Assembly: GCF_032854445.1 (NCBI RefSeq)
Contig: NC_088295.1
Coordinates: 94,359,805-94,423,804, forward strand
Length of the DNA stretch: 64,000 bases
Source: Liolophura sinensis
Lineage: Eukaryota; Mollusca; Polyplacophora; Chitonida; Chitonidae
Reading direction: 5' to 3'
Shown here: positions 59,896 to 64,000 of the stretch, piece after piece
How positions within the stretch are numbered: position 1 is the stretch's first letter
Layout of the letters: each line of letters starts with the position of its first letter
Position numbers and translations under genes: made by a program
The notes under the pieces: model-generated
What the model was told of the DNA's origin: nothing
The model's database searches: none
What the model saw: only the letters and a program-made list of their open reading frames with translations

Positions 59896-62800
59896 CTACA
59901 AAGAAAAACCACGACTGTTAGCAGGAAGACAGCCAGGACCCAACTGCCGGTCAACATCGTGAACAGCCACTACAGGCAGAAATCACAAGTTTGTTAGCAG
60001 GAAAACAACTAGGGCCCACTTGTCGGTAATCATCATGAACGGTCACTACAGGCAGAAACCACGACTTTGTTAGCTGTAGAACAACCATGGCCCAAAATAA
60101 GGTAATCATCGTGAACAGCCACTACAGGCAGAAACCACAACTTTGTTAGCAGTAAGACAACCAGGACCCAACTGCCGGTCATCATCGTGAACAGCCTCTA
60201 CAGGCAGAAACAACAACTTTGTCAGCAGGAAGACAACCAGGTCCCAACAGCCGGTAATCATCGTGAACGGCCACTACAGGCAGAAACCACGACTTTGTTA
60301 GCTGTAGAACAACCATGGCCCAACATCCGGTAATCATCGTGAACAGCCACTACCGGCAAAAATCACAAGTTTGTTAACAGTAAGACAACCAGGACCCAAC
60401 TGCCGGTCATCATCGTGAACAGCCTCTACAGGCAGAAAGCACAACTTTGTCAGCAGTAAGACAACCAGGACCCAACAGCCGGTAATCATTGTAAACGGCC
60501 ACTAAAGGCAGAAACCACGACTTTGTTAGCTGTAGAACAACCATGGCCCAACATCCGGTAATCATCGTGAACAGCCACTACCGGCAAAAATCACAAGTTT
60601 GTTAACAGGAAGACAACCAGGACCCAATTGCCGGTCATCATCGTGAACGTTCACTACAGGCAGAAACCACGACTTTGTTAGCAGTAAGACAACCAGGACC
60701 CAATTGCCGGTCATCATCGTGAACAGTCACTACAGGCAGAAACCAAGAGTTTGTTGGCAGAAAGACAGCCAGGACCCAATTGCCGGTAATCATTGTGAAC
60801 GGCCAATACAGACAGAAACCAAGAGTTTGTTAGCAGAAAGACAGCCAGGACCCAATTGCCGGTAATCATTGTGAACGGCCACTACACACAGAAACCAAGA
60901 GTTTGTTGGCAGAAAGACAGCCAGGACCCAATTGCCGGTAATCATTGTGAACGGCCAATACAGACAGAAACCAAGAGTTTGTTGGCAGAAAGACAGCCAG
61001 GACCCAATTGCCGGTCATCACTGTGATCGGCCACTACAGACAGAAACCAAGAGTTTGTTAGCAGAAAGACAGATAGGACCCAATTGCCGGTAATCATCGT
61101 GAACGGTCACTACAGGCGGAAACCAAGAGTTTGTTAACAGTAAGACAACCAGGACCCAACTGCCGGTCATCATCGTGAACAGCCACTACAGGCAGAAACC
61201 ACAACTTTGTCAGCAGGAAGACAACCAGGACCCAACAGCCGGTAATCATTGTAAACGGCCACTAAAGGCAGAAACCACGACTTTGTTAGCTGTAGAACGA
61301 CCATGGCCCAACATCCGGTAATCATCGTGAACAGCCACTACCGGCAAAAATCACAAGTTTGTTAACAGGAAGACAACCAGGACCCAATTGCCGGTCATCA
61401 TCGTGAACGTTCACTACAGGCAGAAACCACGACTTTGTTAGCAGTAAGACAACCAGGACCCAATTGCCGGTCATCATCGTGAACAGTCACTACAGGCAGA
61501 AACCAAGAGTTTGTTGGCAGAAAGACAGCCAGGACCCAATTGCCGGTAATCATTGTAAACGGCCAATACAGACAGAAACCAAGAGTTTGTTAGCAGAAAG
61601 ACAGCCAGGACCCAATTGCCGGTCATCATTGTGAACGGCCACTACAGACAGAAACCAAGAGTTTGTTGGCAGAAAGACAGCCAGGACCCAATTGCCGGTA
61701 ATCATTGTGAACGGCCACTACACACAGAAACCAAGAGTTTCTTAGCAGAAAGACAGCCAGGACCCAATTGCCGGTCATCATTGTGAACGGCCACTACAGA
61801 CAGAAACCAAGAGTTTGTTGGCAGAAAGACAGCCAGGACCCAATTGCCAGTCATCATTGTGAACGGCCAATACAGGCAGAAACCAAGAGTTTGTTAGCAG
61901 AAAGACAGCCAGGACCCAATTGCCGGTAATCATCGTGAACGGTCACTACAGGCAGAAACCAAGAGTTTGTTGGCAGAAAGACAGCCAGGACCCAATTGCC
62001 GGTAACCATTGTGAACGGCCACTACAGGCAGAAACCAAGAGTTTCTTGGCAGGAAGACAGCCAGGACCCAATTGCCGGTCATCATTGTGAACGGCCAATA
62101 CAGACAGAAATCAAGAGTTTGTTGGCAGGAAGACAACCAGGACCCAATTGCCGGTAATCATTGTGAACGGCCACTACACACAGAAACCAAGAGTTTGTTA
62201 GCAGAAAGACAGCCAGGACCCAATTGCCGGTCATCATTGTGAACGGCCACTACAGACAGAAACCAAGAGTTTGTTGGCAGGAAGACAGCTAGGACCCAAT
62301 TGCCGGTCATCATTGTGAACGGCCAATACAGACAGAAACCAAGAGTTTGTTGGCAGAAAGACAGCCAGGACCCAATTGCCGGTAATCATTGTGAACGGCC
62401 ACTACAGACAGAAACCAAGAGTTTGTTAGCAGAAAGAAAGCCAGGACCCAATTGCCGGTAATCATTGTGAACGGCCACTACACACAGAAACCAAGAGTTT
62501 GTTGGCAGGAAGACAGCCAGGACCCAATTGCCGGTAATCATTGTGAACGGCCACTACACACAGAAACCAAGAGTTTGTTGGCAGAAAGACAGCCAGGACC
62601 CAATTGCCGGTAATCATTGTGAACGGCCACTACACACAGAAACCAAGAGTTTGTTAGCAGAAAGACAGCCAGGACCCAATTGCTGGTAATCATTGTGAAC
62701 GGCCAATACAGACAGATACCAAGAGTTTGTTGGCAGAAAAACAGCCAGGACCCAATTGCCGGTAATCATTGTGAACGGCCACTACAGACAGAAACCAAGA

Positions 62801-64000
62801 GTTTGTTGGCAGAAAGACAGCCAGGACCCAATTGCCGGTAATCATTGTGAACGGCCACTAAAGACAGAAACCAAGAGTTTGTTGGTAGGAGGACAGCCAG
62901 GAACCAATTGCCGGTAATCATTGTGAACGATCAATACACACAGAAACCAAGAGTTTGTCAGCAGAAAGACAGCCAGGACCCAATTGCCGGTAATCATTGT
63001 GAACGGCCAATACACACAGAAACCAAGAGTTTGTTGGCAGAAAGACAGCCAGGACCCAATTGCCGGTCATCATTGTGAACGGCCAATACAGACAGAAACC
63101 AAGAGTTTGTTGGCAGAAAGACAGCCAGGACCCAATTGCCGGTAATCATTGTGAACGGCCACTACAGACAGAAACCAAGAGTTTGTTAGCAGAAAGAAAG
63201 CCAGGACCCAATTGCCGGTAATCATTGTGAACGGCCACTACAGACAGAAACCAAGAGTTTGTTGGCAGAAAGACAGCCAGGACCCAATTGCCGGTCATCA
63301 TTGTGAACGGCCACTACACACAGAAACCAAGAGTTTGTTGGCAGAAAGACAGCCAGGACCCAATTGCCGGTAATCATTGTGAACGGCCACTACACACAGA
63401 AACCAAGACTTTGTTAGCAGAAAGACAGCCAGGACCCAATTGCTGGTAATCATTGTGAACGGCCAATACAGACAGATACCAAGAGTTTGTTGGCAGAAAA
63501 ACAGCCAGGACCCAATTGCCGGTAATCATTGTGAACGGCCACTACAGACAGAAACCAAGAGTTTGTTGGCAGAAAGACAGCCAGGACCCAATTGCCGGTA
63601 ATCATTGTGAACGGCCACTAAAGACAGAAACCAAGAGTTTGTTGGTAGGAGGACAGCCAGGAACCAATTGCCGGTAATCATTGTGAACGATCAATACACA
63701 CAGAAACCAAGAGTTTGTCAGCAGAAAGACATCCAGGACCCAATTGCCGGTAATCATTGTGAACGGCCAATACACACAGAAACCAAGAGTTTGTTGGCAG
63801 AAAGACAGCCAGGACCCAATTGCCGGTCATCATTGTGAACGGCCAATACAGACAGAAACCAAGAGTTTGTTGGCAGAAAGACAGCCAGGACCCAATTGCC
63901 GGTAATCATTGTGAACGGCCACTACAGACAGAAACCAAGAGTTTGTTAGCAGAAAGACAGCCAGGACCCAATTGCCGGTCATCACTGTGAACGGCCACTA
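59880..64000 (-). repeat. 76-bp array copying the acceptor, start codon and signal-peptide start, about 54 units
   Basis: Minus-strand units read TTTCTGCCTGTAG, about 12 nt, then ATGATTACCGG or ATGATGACCGG and a signal-peptide-like M-x-T-G-N-W-V-L-A-V-F-L. The unit next to 59880 is the exon 1 candidate itself. A 10-unit block recurs at an offset of 760 bp (62711 and 63471). Runs off the right edge. Confidence 0.92.

Noticed and set aside
58441-58812. 123-codon minus ORF between the EMI exon and module 1
   Set aside because: Its Cys-bearing part is read-through of degraded 37-bp array units; no EGF or EMI pattern and no matching splice phases.

Overview
The window is intron-rich eukaryotic DNA holding one very long secreted multi-EGF protein gene. 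It lies entirely on the minus strand and runs off the left edge, so its 3' end is missing. Six tRNA-derived SINE copies with a conserved tail and an AAATA-type 3' end, together with the exon style, suggest a lophotrochozoan invertebrate, most likely a mollusc. That assignment is inference from sequence style.

Gene layout, read right to left. A candidate start/signal-peptide exon lies near 59.9 kb. Two exons at 59.4 and 59.0 kb form an EMI-like cysteine domain. Then come 41 single-exon EGF modules from 57.96 kb down to 0.46 kb. Every EGF exon is symmetric phase 1-1 with GT-AG borders. There are two module types. Type A (22 exons, mostly 123 bp) has the calcium-binding start D-x-[DN]-E-C. Type B (19 exons, all exactly 105 bp) has the pattern C-x7-C-x5-C-x5-C-x-C-x8-C. 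They alternate almost perfectly; only a few A modules follow each other directly. Six A modules form a four-cysteine subtype that has lost C5 and C6. The visible coding part is about 1,600 residues, spread over about 60 kb.

The rest is dominated by tandem repeats: about 40 families filling roughly two thirds of the window. Many were not born in neutral intron sequence but at exon borders. Thirteen exons have an adjacent array whose unit copies the last part of the exon plus its 5' splice site. Four internal exons have an array copying the 3' splice site plus the start of the exon. The last 4.1 kb is a 76-bp array copying the acceptor, start codon and signal-peptide-like start of exon 1. The locus therefore carries well over 200 decoy donor sites and about 120 decoy acceptor sites around 44 real exons. 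Some units are multiples of 3 and remain open through several donors, so donor choice there could change protein length in frame.

Most long ORFs in the window are read-through of tandem arrays and are not genes. No plus-strand gene, RNA gene apart from SINE heads, or CRISPR array is supported.
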